Shown here: one piece after another, positions 17,527 to 26,816 of the stretch
Layout: each line of letters begins with the position of its first letter
Position numbering within the stretch: the stretch's first letter is position 1
NCBI RefSeq assembly: GCF_038002345.1
Contig: NZ_JBBOCJ010000001.1
Coordinates: 3,906,001 to 3,970,000 of the forward strand
DNA from: Paenibacillus sp. FSL M7-0420
GTDB taxonomy: Bacteria; Bacillota; Bacilli; Paenibacillales; Paenibacillaceae
Length of the DNA: 64,000 nt
Reading direction: 5' to 3'
The notes under the pieces: generated by a model
Database searches by the model: none
Told to the model about the DNA's origin: nothing
The model's input: the letters and a program-made list of their open reading frames with translations, nothing else
Made by a program: the position numbers and the translations under genes

Positions 17527-17819
17527 AACTCCTCCTGTCGATTCGTACTAAGTGGTTCATCTTATTTATTATTAACCCTATGAATTATATTTCAGAGCAG
17601 CGGCAGCTTCTCCAGGAAGCGCGCTTTGAAAGGATTTATTGCCCGCCTGCCTGCGATTTTTAGCCGCTTCGTTTCGGCATTTTCTCTACTGCTTCGTACG
17701 CTTAATCCTCAGCTTTTACTTTAAATTTAACGTTCTTCGTCGAACGCTAGCGAACTCCTGCAGCGCCCGGCTATTTTTGGCACAGCCCTGTCATTTCCTG
17801 CGCTTTCCCGGAAAATAAT

Positions 17820-18770
17820 TCAGTCCGCAGCGTCATTTCCAGGGGTTCTCCGGTAGACCGGGAAGGTGCAGAATTCCTCTGCCAGCAGTGTATTCGGGAA
17901 GATCTCCTGTGCTTCCTTCAGCAGCGGAGCGAGCTCCTCCTGCGAAGTGTAACGCGAGCTGAAGTGGGTCAAGATCAGCTCAGCCCCGCCTGCATCCCTT
18001 GCCAGTTCCGCAGCCTGCTGTGCCGTGCTGTGATGATATTGATGAGCCATTTCCGCCAGGCCATGGGCAAATGTCGCCTCATGAATAATCAGATCGGCAT
18101 CCTGCGCCAGCGGCAGTGAGCCCGCACAAGGCCGGGTATCTCCCAGAATAACTACGATGCGTCCGCGCTTGGGTGCATGAATCACCTCGGCCGCCCGGAT
18201 CAGCACGCCTTCATCGGTAGTGATATCCTCGCCTTTTTTTAACCGGCCATATAGCGGTCCCGGCTTCAGCCCGTAGCTCTTCAGCAGTTCTGTATTCAGA
18301 TTACCCGGACTGTCCTTCTCCGTTACCCGGTAGCCATAGCTGTCAATCCGGTGCTCCAGCAGTCCCGCTTCCACCTTGAAGGTCTCATCCTCAAAAATCA
18401 GCCCGCCGCTGTGCTCCACAATCTCCAGCTTATAAGGAATGCGGGACTGGCTGACAGACAGCGATATGTCCAGATATGCCTTGAGCCCGGGAGGTCCGTA
18501 CACCGTAAGCGGTGAAGTCCCGCCCTGGTAGCCCCTGCTGGAGATGAGTCCGGGCAGGCCAAACAGATGATCACCGTGCAGATGGGTGATAAACAGCTTC
18601 TCCAGCTTGCCCAGCCGCAGCGGCGAGCGCAGAACCTGATGCTGTGTCCCTTCCCCGCAGTCGAACATCCAGAAGGTCCGCCGTTCTTCAAGCAGCCGGA
18701 GTGCAACCGACGTCACATTGCGCTGCAGCGTCGGCACCCCGGCATTCGTTCCGAGAAAATAGATTTCCAT
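17820..18770 (-). CDS. rnz: Ribonuclease Z (tRNA 3' processing)
   Basis: A 316-residue metallo-beta-lactamase-fold endonuclease that trims the 3' trailer of tRNA precursors. The metal motif THLHGDH is at 62-68, with further ligands in ILGDTRPC, IIHEATF and LTHFSSRY. The start MEIYFLGTNAGVPT is the typical family N-terminus. A much longer frame opens upstream at 19049 but has no family similarity; ATG 18770 has AGGGGAGGGG before it. Length matches bacterial RNase Z. Confidence 0.95.
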   Translation of the reverse strand: MEIYFLGTNAGVPTLQRNVTSVALRLLEERRTFWMFDCGEGTQHQVLRSPLRLGKLEKLFITHLHGDHLFGLPGLISSRGYQGGTSPLTVYGPPGLKAYLDISLSVSQSRIPYKLEIVEHSGGLIFEDETFKVEAGLLEHRIDSYGYRVTEKDSPGNLNTELLKSYGLKPGPLYGRLKKGEDITTDEGVLIRAAEVIHAPKRGRIVVILGDTRPCAGSLPLAQDADLIIHEATFAHGLAEMAHQYHHSTAQQAAELARDAGGAELILTHFSSRYTSQEELAPLLKEAQEIFPNTLLAEEFCTFPVYRRTPGNDAAD

Positions 18771-18930
18771 TATGCCCCTCCCCTCTCTCATCCTGATGTC
18801 TTTATTATTTTTTGTGATCTTGTCTGTTCTTATGACAAGAATTCTACTCTGTTTTGGCTGCAAAAGCATCTTTTCAAGTGGAAACGGCTTTGCCGTATAG
18901 CGTGAACATATAAATTCTTGTATTTGCAGC

Positions 18931-18956
18931 AAAAAACCTCCCGGTAACGGGAGGTT
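18931..18956 (-). terminator. Terminator of metH
   Basis: Perfect stem AACCTCCCG / CGGGAGGTT with a 4-base loop and a T-run on the minus strand, 50 bp after the metH stop. Confidence 0.9.
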
Positions 18957-19005
18957 CCGAAAAGTCGGGGCATAGCCCCTTCTGACCGGTAAGCATGCGG
19001 AAGGC

Positions 19006-22000
19006 TCAGAGCTTCTCCACATTGAAGTACTGCGCTTCAGGGTGGGCAAAGACCATCGCCGAGACCGAAGCCTCCGGCTCCATCATGAAGCCCTCGGTAA
19101 GCTGCACGCCGATATCCTCAGGCTTCATGAGCTTGAATAACGGCCCCTGATCCTCCAGATCCGGGCAGGCCGGGTAGCCGAAGGATACACGGATGCCCTG
19201 GTAACGCGCGCCATGTCTTTGCTTCATAGTCATATCTGCCGGGTCCGGGAATCCCCAGGTATCGCGCATCATATGATGGACACGTTCAGCCAGACCTTCC
19301 GCGACCTCAAGAGCGACTGCCTGCAGAGCATGGGAACGGAGATAATCACCCTTATCCTTAAGTTCAGTCGATAATTCACGGACACCATGTCCCGCAGTAA
19401 CCACCAGGAAGCCCACATAGTCCATGACTCCGCCCTCCACTGGCTTCAGGAAGTCAGCAAGGCAGAGATACGGCTCCACATTCTGGCGCGGGAAGGTGAA
19501 GGTATGCAGCACCTTGGCCTGATCCTGCGGATCATAGATCAGAATATCATTCCCGCGTGACTGGGCCGGGAAGAACTGATACATCGCATGCGGCACAATC
19601 GTGCCTTCCAGCATCGCCTGATGCAGAATATCGTCAACGGTCTCTTTCAATTCTACCGTACGCGGTTCCCGCGCTGCCAATTGCGCCTCTACAGAGCCGC
19701 GCAGACCGAGATGATGGCCGAGCAGCATCTGCATATTCACATAAGGAATCACATGTCCCAGCGGATAATTCCGCAGGACATGACGCTCCAGATCAGGCGG
19801 GATGAACACCGGGGCATCTGCCGAGATTTTGGAGCGGACTGCGCGCGTAAGTTCGGGAAGCGGCGCTTGCGGAGCGACAGCTACGGCAGCCTCCGCCTCC
19901 TCGCGGACTTCCTCCTCAATCTTCACCCGCTCCAGCGGGTTCATCAGCCGGTTGGCGATATCCAGACCGTCCATGGCATCCTTGGCATATAAGACGAGCC
20001 CGTCATACTCCGGACGGATTCGGGTCTTGGTGAATTTGCGGGTCAGTGCCGCACCGCCCACCATAATCGGCACATCAATCCCGGCGGACCGCAGATCCTG
20101 CGCAGTCAGCACCATTTGCTGCGCCGACTTCACCAGCAATCCCGACAAGCCGATGGCGTCAGCCTTTTCCTTGCGGAAGGCTTCAATAATATTCTCCGGC
20201 GGAACCTTGATGCCCAGATTGACGATCTCATAACCGTTGTTGGAGAGAATAATCTCGACCAGGTTTTTACCGATATCATGCACATCACCCTTGACGGTCG
20301 CAAGCATGATTCTCCCCTTAACCGAGGTCTCATCCTTCTGCATGAACTGCTCCAGATGGCTTACAGAGGCCTTCATGACCTCCGCACTCTGGAGCACCTC
20401 TGCCACGATTAATTCATTGTTATTGAACAGCCGTCCGACCTCAGACATCCCCGCCATCAGCGGTCCATTAATGATCTCCAGCGGAGGCGAGGTCTTCAGC
20501 GCTTCATCCAGATCCGGGATCAGTCCCTCCTTAGTGCCTTCTACCACATAGGAAGCTAGGCGCTCCTCCAGGGAGAGATTGGAGATCTTCTCCTTCTTCT
20601 CGACCTTTTTGCCGCGAAAAGCCGCCACGAACGCTGACAAGGTGTCGTCATTCGTATTATAGATCAGCTCTTCTGCGAGCTTGCGCTCCTCTTCAGGGAT
20701 CGATGCGTACCGCTCCACCTTCTCGGTGTTCACAATGGCATAATCCAGACCAGCCTTGGTGCACTCATACAGGAATACTGAGTTCAGCACCTCGCGGCCG
20801 GCTTCCGGCAGACCGAAAGAGACATTACTGATACCGAGAATCGTGTGAACAGCAGGCATAGCCTCCTTGATCAGGCGGATACCGTCAATCGTCTCCTTCG
20901 CGGAGCCGATATACTGCTCATCCCCGGTTCCAACAGGGAACACAAGGGTATCGAAGATCAGATCCTCGGGAGCCAGACCGTATTTGTTGACAAGCAGATC
21001 GTAGGAACGTCTGGCAACCTCAAGTTTGTCCTTAGCCAGGATGGCCTGACCGGTCTCATCGATGGTTCCTACTACAATCGCTGCTCCGTATTTATGAATC
21101 AGAGGTGTGACATGCTCGAATTTCTCTTCACCATCTTCAAGGTTAATGGAGTTAATGATCGCTTTACCCTGACAATACTGCAAGGCCAGATCAATGACCT
21201 TGGGGTCCGTCGTATCGATCATTAACGGCACCTTGACCTTCTTCACCACCAGCTCCAGGAACCGCATGATGTCTTCCGTCTCATCCCGGTCCGGGTCCTG
21301 CACGCAGACATCAATAACCTGTGCGCCGCTCTTCACCTGGGCACGGGCTATCTCCGAAGCTTCCTCATATTTTCCCTCGACGATTAGACGCTTGAACTTC
21401 CGGGAACCGAGGACATTGGTCCGTTCACCGACCATATACGGACGGTTCTCACTCTCCACGTACACCGGCTCTATCCCCGACAAGGCCGGAGGATGCTGGC
21501 CGTCAAGCTTACGCGGCGGGTAAGCCGCCATCACTTCAGCCATCGCCCGGATATGATCAGGAGTCGTTCCGCAGCAGCCGCCGGCAATGTTCAGCCAGCC
21601 CTTCTCAGCGAAGCCGCCCAGCTTACGGGCCAGAGAATCCGGGGATTCATGATAATTCCCGTTCTCATCCGGCAGACCTGCGTTCGGGTAGCAGCTGACG
21701 GCCGCTGAAGAGATCGCGGACAGCGAACGGATATGATCCCGCATGAACTCCGGTCCGGTAGCACAGTTCAGTCCGATGGACACCGGCTTCAGATGCTCCA
21801 GCGAAATATAGAAGGCTTCTATATTCTGACCGGCAAGTGTAGTTCCCATAGGTTCAATCGTTCCTGAAATCATCACCGGCAGCGTAATTCCGCTCTTCTC
21901 AAAGGCGTTACGGATGCCAATGCTTCCAGCCTTCACGTTCAGGGTATCCTGGGATGTCTCCAGGAGCAGGGCGTCCACCTTGCCGTCGATCAGGGCAATA

Positions 22001-22443
22001 GCCTGTTCTTCATAGCTGTCTATAAGCTCCTTGAAGGTGACTCCCCCGGTAACGGAAAGCGTCTTGGTGGTCGGTCCCATAGCTCCTACAACATAACGCG
22101 GGCGCTGCGGTGTATCATATTTATCAGCGGCATTACGTGCAAGTCTGGCGGCCGCAAGGTTAATCTCCCGGGCACGGTCCTGAATATCATATTCGGCAAG
22201 CACCACTGAAGTGGCACCGAAGGTATTCGTCTCAATCAGATCTGCACCGGCCTCCAGGTATTTCTCATGAATGTCCTGAATAACCTCCGGCCGGGTCAGG
22301 ACCAGCATTTCATTACAGCCATCCAGGTCATCCCCGCCGAAATCCTCACCGGTGAGCGGCACCTGTTGAATCATGGTACCCATAGCTCCATCTAGTATCA
22401 ATATGCGCTGCTGCAAGCTCTCAGCAAGTGTGTATTTAGCCAC
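19006..22443 (-). CDS. metH: Cobalamin-dependent methionine synthase
   Basis: A complete 1145-residue enzyme that moves the methyl group of methyltetrahydrofolate to homocysteine through cobalamin. Modules in order: homocysteine-binding barrel (1 to about 310) with the zinc ligands in GLNCATG and GGCCGTTPDH; pterin-binding barrel (about 335-600, ERTNVLGSRKFKRLI); cap and B12-binding Rossmann domain with the lower-ligand histidine in DVHDIGKN near residue 723; and the AdoMet reactivation domain (from about 870, ending FAHPEAQYFNVEKL). The last domain is kept, so it can repair oxidised cobalamin itself. It is a single gene with its own terminator. No cobalamin or SAM riboswitch can be recognised in the 108 bp upstream. 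Confidence 0.97.
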   Translation of the reverse strand: MAKYTLAESLQQRILILDGAMGTMIQQVPLTGEDFGGDDLDGCNEMLVLTRPEVIQDIHEKYLEAGADLIETNTFGATSVVLAEYDIQDRAREINLAAARLARNAADKYDTPQRPRYVVGAMGPTTKTLSVTGGVTFKELIDSYEEQAIALIDGKVDALLLETSQDTLNVKAGSIGIRNAFEKSGITLPVMISGTIEPMGTTLAGQNIEAFYISLEHLKPVSIGLNCATGPEFMRDHIRSLSAISSAAVSCYPNAGLPDENGNYHESPDSLARKLGGFAEKGWLNIAGGCCGTTPDHIRAMAEVMAAYPPRKLDGQHPPALSGIEPVYVESENRPYMVGERTNVLGSRKFKRLIVEGKYEEASEIARAQVKSGAQVIDVCVQDPDRDETEDIMRFLELVVKKVKVPLMIDTTDPKVIDLALQYCQGKAIINSINLEDGEEKFEHVTPLIHKYGAAIVVGTIDETGQAILAKDKLEVARRSYDLLVNKYGLAPEDLIFDTLVFPVGTGDEQYIGSAKETIDGIRLIKEAMPAVHTILGISNVSFGLPEAGREVLNSVFLYECTKAGLDYAIVNTEKVERYASIPEEERKLAEELIYNTNDDTLSAFVAAFRGKKVEKKEKISNLSLEERLASYVVEGTKEGLIPDLDEALKTSPPLEIINGPLMAGMSEVGRLFNNNELIVAEVLQSAEVMKASVSHLEQFMQKDETSVKGRIMLATVKGDVHDIGKNLVEIILSNNGYEIVNLGIKVPPENIIEAFRKEKADAIGLSGLLVKSAQQMVLTAQDLRSAGIDVPIMVGGAALTRKFTKTRIRPEYDGLVLYAKDAMDGLDIANRLMNPLERVKIEEEVREEAEAAVAVAPQAPLPELTRAVRSKISADAPVFIPPDLERHVLRNYPLGHVIPYVNMQMLLGHHLGLRGSVEAQLAAREPRTVELKETVDDILHQAMLEGTIVPHAMYQFFPAQSRGNDILIYDPQDQAKVLHTFTFPRQNVEPYLCLADFLKPVEGGVMDYVGFLVVTAGHGVRELSTELKDKGDYLRSHALQAVALEVAEGLAERVHHMMRDTWGFPDPADMTMKQRHGARYQGIRVSFGYPACPDLEDQGPLFKLMKPEDIGVQLTEGFMMEPEASVSAMVFAHPEAQYFNVEKL

Positions 22444-22551
22444 TTTCCATCCCCCCAGTGAAACATTAGAGTAATTTTAGCAGAATAAAGGGATTTCGGA
22501 AAGCCTTCCTTTCCACCCTGCATTATTTGTATTTCATTGATTTCATTTCTT

Positions 22552-22974
22552 TTAAGGCGCTACCACCAGTTGCTTGCTTGGCATGGAATGCTGCGTCCGG
22601 GCAGTCACATGTGAAGTGACACTGAATTCGCCTGCCTCTTCAAAGGTATGATCCCCAGTATATGCGCCTTCTCCGGCACTTTCACCCTTGATTTCAACCT
22701 TCCGGGTCTTATCCGCTGCCTCGTTGACTTCAAACATTACTTCTCTCGCATCATCAACCGGTTCACCGTCCTGTGTCACCACAGCCTTGAAGCTAACTGC
22801 CGTACCTGCGGTTACTTCCTCCGGGGTCCAGCTCAGCTCCACCTTAATCGGTGACATGGAGGAATTGGCCGCAGCATGCATCTGCATCTCATCTTCCTTA
22901 TTCCCCGAGCATCCGGCTAGCGTCATCCCCATTATAATGCATATAAGTCCCCTGCGTATCCTTGGCTTCATCAT
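22552..22974 (-). CDS. Lipoprotein with YtkA-like (FixH-type) domain
   Basis: A 140-residue lipoprotein. The lipobox LAGC puts the modified cysteine at residue 22, so the mature protein sits on the outer face of the membrane. The rest is a beta-sandwich domain (VELSWTPEEVTAGTAVSFKA, then VMFEVNE and the ending SVTSHVTARTQHSMPSKQ) like YtkA domains. An N-terminal His/Met stretch (DEMQMHAAAN) and the later THxM-like pattern hint at metal binding but do not prove it. ATG 22974 follows GGGAGG; the alternative upstream start has no ribosome site. No copper or oxidase genes are nearby. Confidence 0.78.
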   Translation of the reverse strand: MMKPRIRRGLICIIMGMTLAGCSGNKEDEMQMHAAANSSMSPIKVELSWTPEEVTAGTAVSFKAVVTQDGEPVDDAREVMFEVNEAADKTRKVEIKGESAGEGAYTGDHTFEEAGEFSVTSHVTARTQHSMPSKQLVVAP

Positions 22975-23170
22975 CTGAAGTCCTCCCGGTTCATTAGGTA
23001 GATTCTTCTTCATCCACGAACATATCAATTCTATATTACAATGAAAGTCAGATCGCTACTCTTCTTATTATACACATTTTATTCAATTTGCCTTAAAGAA
23101 GCTGCAGGATTCACTCGTGAACATGAGAATAGTCATATCTTTTATGGTGCGCACTTGGGTTTTCAAATAA

Positions 23171-23219
23171 AAAAATAAAGAGCAACAATTCTCCAGTGAC
23201 GGGAGGACCGTTGCTCTTT
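23171..23219 (-). terminator. Terminator after HAD hydrolase
   Basis: Stem AAAGAGCAAC / GTTGCTCTTT enclosing a smaller CTCC / GGAG stem, followed by an AT-rich T-run on the minus strand, 36 bp after the gene stop. Confidence 0.88.
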
Positions 23220-23254
23220 GACCTTTTACAATTTTAAAAACACAGATGTTTCAA

Positions 23255-24040
23255 TTATAGGGAGTCTACAAGCGGCAGTAGCTCGGAGAGATGACTGATC
23301 TGGTAATCCGGCGTAATCTCCGGGTCCGCAGCTTTTGCGTTGCGGTTGATCCAGACCGTGGTCAATCCGGCAGACAAGCCGCCAAGAATATCTGTCGTAA
23401 GCTTATCGCCCACCATTATCCCTTGCTCTGGAGTAATATCCAGCAGTCCGAGCGCATGCTCGAAGATTCCCTTGTCCGGCTTGCCTTTGCCGAAGCTTCC
23501 TGAAATTACAATGTGGTCAAAATACGGAGTAAGCTCCGGCACACCATCCAGCTTCTCCTGTTGAAGTGCCGGGCAGCCGTTCGTCAGCAGCAGCAGCTTC
23601 ACCTTACCGCGCAGTTCGTTCAGCACCTGAAGTGTCTCCTCATAGATATAGGGACGGCTACGGCGCTCTGCGGCGAACTTGTCAGCCAGCTGTGCAGCCA
23701 GCGCTTCATCCTCTACCCCGAGTGAGGCCAGGCCGCGGCGCCAGGATTCCTTACGGTAGACAGGGGCAAGCTGTTCCAGTTGACGGAACTCCGGCTGCTC
23801 ACCGGCAGTAAAGTTCGCCCACAGCGCTTCATACGGGTTAATACCGATCAGCTTCGTGAACGGATACGTCTCATAGGATTCGTACAGTGTACGAGCTTCC
23901 CTGCGAACAGCAGCTTCAAGCTCCCCGGGATCAACGGAATCTCCAGCATGCTCACAAGCATAGCGGAAGGCTTCTTCCACACTGCGGTCATCCCACAGCA
24001 GAGTATCGTCAAGGTCAAATAGTACGGCGGTAATCGGCAT
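23255..24040 (-). CDS. HAD-family hydrolase (YjjG/YfnB-like)
   Basis: A 261-residue HAD phosphatase: motif I VLFDLDDTLLWDD, motif II LLLLTNGCPALQQ, motif III lysine in GSFGKGKPDKGIFEHAL and motif IV IMVGDKLTTDILGG. The helical C1 cap after motif I and the DLDDTL form place it with the YjjG/YfnB pyrimidine or sugar-phosphate phosphatases. Start ATG 24040 fits the distance from AGGGAG better than the GTG at 24052. Substrate not determinable from sequence. Confidence 0.9.
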   Translation of the reverse strand: MPITAVLFDLDDTLLWDDRSVEEAFRYACEHAGDSVDPGELEAAVRREARTLYESYETYPFTKLIGINPYEALWANFTAGEQPEFRQLEQLAPVYRKESWRRGLASLGVEDEALAAQLADKFAAERRSRPYIYEETLQVLNELRGKVKLLLLTNGCPALQQEKLDGVPELTPYFDHIVISGSFGKGKPDKGIFEHALGLLDITPEQGIMVGDKLTTDILGGLSAGLTTVWINRNAKAADPEITPDYQISHLSELLPLVDSL

Positions 24041-24075
24041 TTGTTCTTCCACTCCCTATATGCTGGTCTGTCTTC

Positions 24076-24603
24076 CTATTCGTGCACAACCTCAATGTTG
24101 TTGTTCTTGGCGAACTGCTCCAGGCGTTCCCCCATCGCAGCGGTGTCATATCGGTTAATCAGCTTGGAGAAAATCCACTGCTTGCGCTTACCCTTATACT
24201 TAATAGTAACTACACTGCGCGATAAAGTGATCTTTTCAATATCCGCCGCAGCCAGGAAGCGTTCGCGGTTGTATTTAATAGTAGAGATACGCGCACGCTC
24301 AACCTTAAGGAAGGGACGGCGGAAGAACAGCAGCGCAGCAAGCAGGAAGTACAGCACTACACCCAGCCAGTTGGCCAGAATCCCGCTTCCTTTGGCTTCG
24401 TCAATTGAGCCGACCACCCAGAACATGATGCCAAGCAGCATCAGTACAACGGGGAATACAATATTGCGGCCTTTGAAAATATCGATGCTTTTCGCAGCAG
24501 TCTTAGTGCTGGAAGTGTAAATGGAGTCCTTCCCCTGCTTCTTTCTTTGCTGGTTAATTTGCTTGGTGTTGCGTTGAACCATTCTTTCCCAAGAACGGGC
24601 CAT
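24076..24603 (-). CDS. Conserved membrane protein of unknown function
   Basis: I do not recognise a named family. The 175-residue protein starts with a very basic, Gln-rich cytoplasmic stretch (residues 1-45). Two membrane segments follow (about 48-66, VFPVVLMLLGIMFWVVG, and 77-94, LGVVLYFLLAALLFF). The soluble C-terminal domain of about 80 residues has a beta-rich look (ITLSRSVVTIKYKGKRKQWI). It lies between a HAD gene and the DUF896/yneA genes on the same strand with short gaps and may be co-transcribed with them. Confidence 0.72.
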   Translation of the reverse strand: MARSWERMVQRNTKQINQQRKKQGKDSIYTSSTKTAAKSIDIFKGRNIVFPVVLMLLGIMFWVVGSIDEAKGSGILANWLGVVLYFLLAALLFFRRPFLKVERARISTIKYNRERFLAAADIEKITLSRSVVTIKYKGKRKQWIFSKLINRYDTAAMGERLEQFAKNNNIEVVHE

Positions 24604-24650
24604 GTAAGTTCCCCCTAGTCATCCTGTATTATCTATGAAAAGGCAACCGG

Positions 24651-24860
24651 CTAATGCTTAAGTCCGTTATTGCCCTCTTCATGCTCCGGATTGTCCACAA
24701 TTTCGATAGTATCAAGCTGGGCCCGAAAGTTAGTGCGGATATTCCCCAGGTAAATCTCGCGGAGCTTGGCTCGTTCAGCCAGTTCCTCTTCATTCAGGCC
24801 GCCGTTCTTAGCTTTGCGTGCCAATTCATTGATGCGTGCGACCAATTCGTCAATATTCAA
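24651..24860 (-). CDS. DUF896 family protein (YnzC-like)
   Basis: A 69-residue protein beginning MNIDELVARINELARKAK and containing LNEEELAERAKLREIYL. This helical pattern is diagnostic of DUF896. In Bacillus subtilis the relative YnzC is encoded next to yneA and lexA, as here, and belongs to the SOS cluster. It forms a short two-helix hairpin; molecular role is unknown. Cytoplasmic. It follows the yneA-like gene by about 110 bp on the same strand. Confidence 0.9.
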   Translation of the reverse strand: MNIDELVARINELARKAKNGGLNEEELAERAKLREIYLGNIRTNFRAQLDTIEIVDNPEHEEGNNGLKH

Positions 24861-24969
24861 TACGTTTCCCTCCCTCTAAATTCATTTTAACTTTGCCATG
24901 AGAAAAAGAGCTTGTCAAGGTCTACCCCCTGAAAGCTCTCTGAGTCGATCATTAGCATGACACATTCCT

Positions 24970-25386
24970 TCAATATACAGGTAAAGTGAGAATATCTCCG
25001 GCCTTAATGACGCTGTTCTCCAAATGATTACTCTTCATTATTCCTTCTATATATACGGCTGTCTTCATGTCCTCAGGCTTGTTGCTTAACGCAATACTCC
25101 ATAAGGTATCCCCGCGTTCGACTACAATCCGCTTATCCGGCTTCATCGACGAAACCGAACCGGCAAAAACATTCCCCACCACAGTGAATCCCGAAATAAC
25201 AAGCATCAGCACCAGAACCAGCTTCATCAGGCTGACCTGACGGAATAGCGATGATAGCGCAGCGACACTATGAAGAATCGCGTCCTTGATCTTGGTTACA
25301 TTACTATGAGCAGTTGGATTACCGGGAGCGGACACCTTGATATCCTCATTATTGTAGATGCTGTTGTATGTACTATACTTTAACAT
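24970..25386 (-). CDS. yneA: YneA-like SOS cell-division suppressor with LysM domain
   Basis: A 138-residue membrane-bound LysM protein. A cytoplasmic N-terminus of about 50 residues is followed by one membrane segment (MKLVLVLMLVISGFTVVGNV, about 52-71) and an outside LysM domain (RIVVERGDTLWSIALSNKP to the end). This architecture and divergence from lexA match YneA, which blocks septation during DNA damage. ATG 25386 follows TGGAGG at nine bases. Five LexA-type boxes lie between this gene and lexA, so it should be strongly repressed without damage. The N-terminal extension before the helix is longer than in B. subtilis YneA. Confidence 0.87.
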   Translation of the reverse strand: MLKYSTYNSIYNNEDIKVSAPGNPTAHSNVTKIKDAILHSVAALSSLFRQVSLMKLVLVLMLVISGFTVVGNVFAGSVSSMKPDKRIVVERGDTLWSIALSNKPEDMKTAVYIEGIMKSNHLENSVIKAGDILTLPVY

Positions 25387-25400
25387 GATTATCATCCTCC

Positions 25401-25540
25401 AAACACATGTTCTTGCTTTCGAAAATAATATAACACGAACATGTGTTTCGATCAATAGTTTTTTCGGAACATTTGTTCTCTTTATTTCCGTTCTCTTATT
25501 TTCCTCATTTTAGAACTTATGTTTGTACGAACGGAAGTTC
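25401..25540. promoter_or_regulatory. Cluster of five LexA (SOS) boxes between yneA and lexA
   Basis: The Gram-positive SOS box has the core GAAC-N4-GTTC. Two perfect cores occur: GAACATTTGTTC at 25467-25478 and GAACGGAAGTTC at 25529-25540. Three have one mismatch: AAACACATGTTC at 25401-25412 (directly before the yneA ribosome site), GAACATGTGTTT at 25437-25448 and GAACTTATGTTT at 25513-25524. The divergent layout lets LexA control both genes. Confidence 0.9.
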
Positions 25541-25551
25541 TATGTTATAAT
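25523..25551 (+). promoter_or_regulatory. Promoter of lexA with embedded SOS box
   Basis: TTGTAC (25523-25528) and TATAAT (25546-25551) are 17 bp apart. The perfect SOS core at 25529-25540 fills the spacer, so LexA binding would block RNA polymerase directly: autorepression. Confidence 0.85.
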
Positions 25552-25583
25552 TTTCCCAAACATAGTATATGGGGTTGATACCG

Positions 25584-26210
25584 ATGTCAAAGATTTCTAG
25601 TCGTCAGCTGGCGATCCTGGAATTTATACGTAATGAAGTCCGCAGCAAGGGTTATCCTCCGTCCGTCCGCGAGATTGGCGAGGCTGTCGGACTGGCCTCC
25701 AGCTCCACCGTGCATGGTCACTTGGACCGGCTTGAGAAGAAGGGCCTGATCCGGCGTGACCCAACAAAACCGCGTGCCATTGAATTACTCGGCCAGGAAG
25801 ATTCAGAGAATGTGCATCAATTCGTCCAGACCGTTACCCGCATCCCGGTAGTGGGTAAGGTTACAGCTGGTGTTCCTATTACAGCAACAGAGAATATTGA
25901 GGATTACTTCCCGTTGCCTGCTCATTATGTAGGTGATAACAAGGTATTTATGCTATCTGTCCTTGGTGACAGTATGGTGGATGCCGGAATTATGAACGGG
26001 GATTATGTCATCGTGCGCCAGCAGCAGACTGCCGACAACGGCGATATTGTTGTAGCGATGACCGAAGAAGATGAAGCAACTGTCAAGACCTTCTACAAAG
26101 AACGGGATCATATCAGGCTGCAGCCGGAGAATCCGGCGTACGAGCCTCTCCGCCTCAACCGCGTTACAATTTTGGGCCGGGTCATCGGATTATTCCGCGA
26201 TATCCACTAA
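25584..26210 (+). CDS. lexA: LexA repressor
   Basis: A 208-residue SOS repressor. The N-terminal winged HTH reads [20 protein letters not shown] followed by [13 protein letters not shown]. The self-cleavage site is Ala95-Gly96 in KVTAGVPIT; the catalytic dyad is Ser130 (GDSMVDAGI) and Lys168 (ATVKTFYK). Cleavage is triggered by the RecA filament. ATG 25584 starts the well conserved MSKISSRQ; the ATG-like start 15 bp upstream lacks similarity. The gene has its own promoter and terminator. Confidence 0.97.
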   Translation: MSKISSRQLAILEFIRNEVRSKGYPPSVREIGEAVGLASSSTVHGHLDRLEKKGLIRRDPTKPRAIELLGQEDSENVHQFVQTVTRIPVVGKVTAGVPITATENIEDYFPLPAHYVGDNKVFMLSVLGDSMVDAGIMNGDYVIVRQQQTADNGDIVVAMTEEDEATVKTFYKERDHIRLQPENPAYEPLRLNRVTILGRVIGLFRDIH

Positions 26211-26227
26211 TCTACTCCCCGCTTAAG

Positions 26228-26265
26228 AACAGGCTGCTCCGCACCATGCGAAGCAGCCTGTTTTA
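26228..26265 (+). terminator. Terminator of lexA
   Basis: AACAGGCTGCT / AGCAGCCTGTT stem with a GC-containing 13-base loop and TTTTA tail, 18 bp after the stop. Confidence 0.9.
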
Positions 26266-26398
26266 TGTTCATTTTACTTCGTGTAGTGGCCAAAAAGCTG
26301 TATACAAACATTTGTTCGCATTCGGCTTTTTGGCCATTTTTTCTGCGAACCGCTGCATAGCTCCGCACATATCCTGTTACAAAGGAGTGCTGATCTGT

Positions 26399-26737
26399 AT
26401 GCCCAATTACCGAATTATCGTCGATCTGTCACAGCGCATGCTGTACCTGCTGGATAATGACGTTGTCACCAGAGGCTTCCCTGTCGGCATCGGCAAAATG
26501 TTAACCGTCTCGCCTGTAGGCGAATACACCATCATTAACAAACAGCCCAATCCGGGCGGTCCGTTCGGTGCCTTCTGGATGGGACTGTCCAAGCCGCATT
26601 ACGGCATCCACGGAACCAATGACCCATCCTCCATCGGCCACATGGTCTCACACGGCTGTATTCGAATGTATAACGCAGATGTTCTGGCTCTAGCCGCCCT
26701 CGTTCCCATAGGTACCCGTGTCACCATCCGGGAATAG
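26399..26737 (+). CDS. Minimal L,D-transpeptidase (YkuD domain)
   Basis: A 112-residue protein made of almost nothing but the YkuD catalytic domain. The signature [20 protein letters not shown] gives His71, His85 and nucleophile Cys87. These enzymes form 3-3 peptidoglycan crosslinks or anchor proteins. It has neither signal peptide nor LysM domain, which is odd for an enzyme acting outside the membrane; the short B. subtilis YkuD-type spore enzymes also lack a classical signal. ATG follows AAAGGAG. A longer upstream frame (from 26246) overlaps the lexA terminator and is unlikely. Confidence 0.9.
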   Translation: MPNYRIIVDLSQRMLYLLDNDVVTRGFPVGIGKMLTVSPVGEYTIINKQPNPGGPFGAFWMGLSKPHYGIHGTNDPSSIGHMVSHGCIRMYNADVLALAALVPIGTRVTIRE

Positions 26738-26745
26738 GAACGTCG

Positions 26746-26783
26746 CAAAAACCCTTGAGACGCCAGATTGCGCCCCAAGGGTT
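26746..26783. terminator. Shared terminator between converging genes
   Basis: AACCCTTGAGACGC / GCGCCCCAAGGGTT stem. The minus strand has a TTTTT tail, so it serves best the small Arg-rich protein gene; it may also stop the transpeptidase transcript. Confidence 0.75.
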
Positions 26784-26816
26784 CCTGTGACTCCTATGAA
26801 TTAGAGAGGATACAGA

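Noticed and set aside
22444..22551. SAM or cobalamin riboswitch before metH
   Set aside because: The upstream gap is short and lacks the conserved cores.
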